The notes below the pieces were generated by a model. That model was not told the origin of the DNA and ran no database searches. It worked only from the letters and a program-made list of their open reading frames with translations. The position numbers were made by a program, and so were the translations under genes. Of a stretch of DNA of 64,000 nt, positions 63,552 to 64,000 are shown one piece after another. Numbering within the stretch: position 1 is the stretch's first letter; each line of letters begins with the position of its first letter. Source of the DNA: Deltaproteobacteria bacterium. GTDB taxonomy: Bacteria; Desulfobacterota; GWC2-55-46; JADFVP01. The stretch is from assembly GCA_029262515.1 (NCBI GenBank), contig JAJCZH010000008.1:183840-247839 (forward strand), in the 5' to 3' direction.

Positions 63552-64000
63552 TTATAAAATCGCCCCGACTGCCCCGCTAAAGTACTTGATGGTCCTCTGG
63601 AGCCCGTCGTTAAGCTCTATAGTTGGAACCCATTTCAACTTTTCAGATGCAAGGGAAATATCGGGTTGGCGCTGTTCCGGGTCATCCTGAGGCAGGTCTT
63701 TATAGATAACCTTCGACTTACTGCCTGTAAGCCTCAGTACCGTCTCCGCAAGCTCCATAACGGTAAACTCGTTCGGGTTGCCGAGGTTGACAGGCCCGGT
63801 AAAATCTTCGGACTCCATCATCGCTACAAGTCCGTCCACAAGGTCATCTATATAACAGAAGGAGCGGGTCTGAGAACCGTCTCCGTAGACGGTGATATCG
63901 GCTCCCTTAAGGGCCTGCACTATAAAGTTGGAGACGACTCGCCCGTCGTGCTCCAGCATGCGGGGACCGTAGGTATTACATATCCTGACGACCTTGATAT
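63552..64000 (-). CDS. NAD-dependent UDP-glucuronate decarboxylase-like protein, N-terminal part outside the window
   Basis: The C-terminal half of an extended SDR is visible. It has [10 protein letters not shown], the substrate-binding loop [42 protein letters not shown], and [25 protein letters not shown]. These match UDP-xylose synthase (UXS) and similar dTDP-sugar enzymes. The coding frame continues across the right edge; the NAD-binding Rossmann half and the YxxxK are not visible. It belongs to surface-polysaccharide sugar supply. Confidence 0.87.
   Translation of the reverse strand, partial: IKVVRICNTYGPRMLEHDGRVVSNFIVQALKGADITVYGDGSQTRSFCYIDDLVDGLVAMMESEDFTGPVNLGNPNEFTVMELAETVLRLTGSKSKVIYKDLPQDDPEQRQPDISLASEKLKWVPTIELNDGLQRTIKYFSGAVGAIL

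Overview
The window reads as a chromosomal, mostly housekeeping segment of a Gram-negative bacterium. Evidence is an outer-membrane assembly lipoprotein (BamD-like), a periplasmic PpiD-like chaperone, the MreBCD/PBP2/RodA elongation machinery, PilT and a type II pseudopilin. Gene order (thrS-infC-rpmI-rplT-pheS-pheT-ihfA-merR; recA-pilT-recX-alaS), a two-subunit pyruvate carboxylase, selB with a selenocysteine-containing selD, and a bidirectional-type NiFe hydrogenase pair suggest a Desulfobacterota/Nitrospirota-like anaerobe or microaerophile. That placement is inference from gene content; no marker was searched.

Layout. 1-2.6 kb (minus): VOC-fold and NTF2-like proteins and a secreted gamma-glutamyltransferase. 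2.6-3.4 kb: gene-poor, with tRNA-Pro(GGG) and a downstream copy of its 3' end. 3.4-11.5 kb (minus): the translation operon thrS to merR, then tRNA-Val(GAC). 12.2-14.2 kb: a chemoreceptor. 14.3-16 kb (minus): folate genes (SDR-folB-folK). 16.2-21.4 kb (plus): ABC efflux ATPase, permease and HlyD adaptor, then a SYLF protein. 21.4-25.2 kb (minus): proS and a PpiD-like foldase. 25.4-32.6 kb (plus): mreBCD-mrdA-rodA, then pgpA, cinA-C and thpR. 32.6-38 kb (plus): recA-pilT-recX-alaS. 38-40.4 kb (minus): a methyltransferase, a TPR protein and bamD. 40.6-44.9 kb (minus): cheA-cheW-cheW-cheB. 45-49.2 kb: two HAD phosphatases, a Memo protein and gltX. 49.5-53.7 kb (plus): pyruvate carboxylase A and B and an AEC transporter. 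53.9-58.3 kb: a pseudopilin, OsmC, selD and selB. 58.5-61.9 kb (plus): NiFe hydrogenase small and large subunits and a GAF-GGDEF cyclase. 62-64 kb (minus): DUF488, DsrE-like, hemerythrin and a truncated nucleotide-sugar decarboxylase.

The most unusual signal is at the level of translation. infC and thpR have no ATG, GTG or TTG that would give the conserved N-terminus. Each instead has a strong Shine-Dalgarno just upstream of an ATA codon that overlaps the stop codon of the preceding gene (ATAG at thrS/infC, ATAA at cinA/thpR). The GGDEF gene has a similar but weaker case with ATC. selD reads through an in-frame TGA at codon 19 as selenocysteine, so the ORF track truncates it. I saw no CRISPR array, phage, IS element or rRNA. 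The many long antisense ORFs are shadows of the GC-periodic genes.
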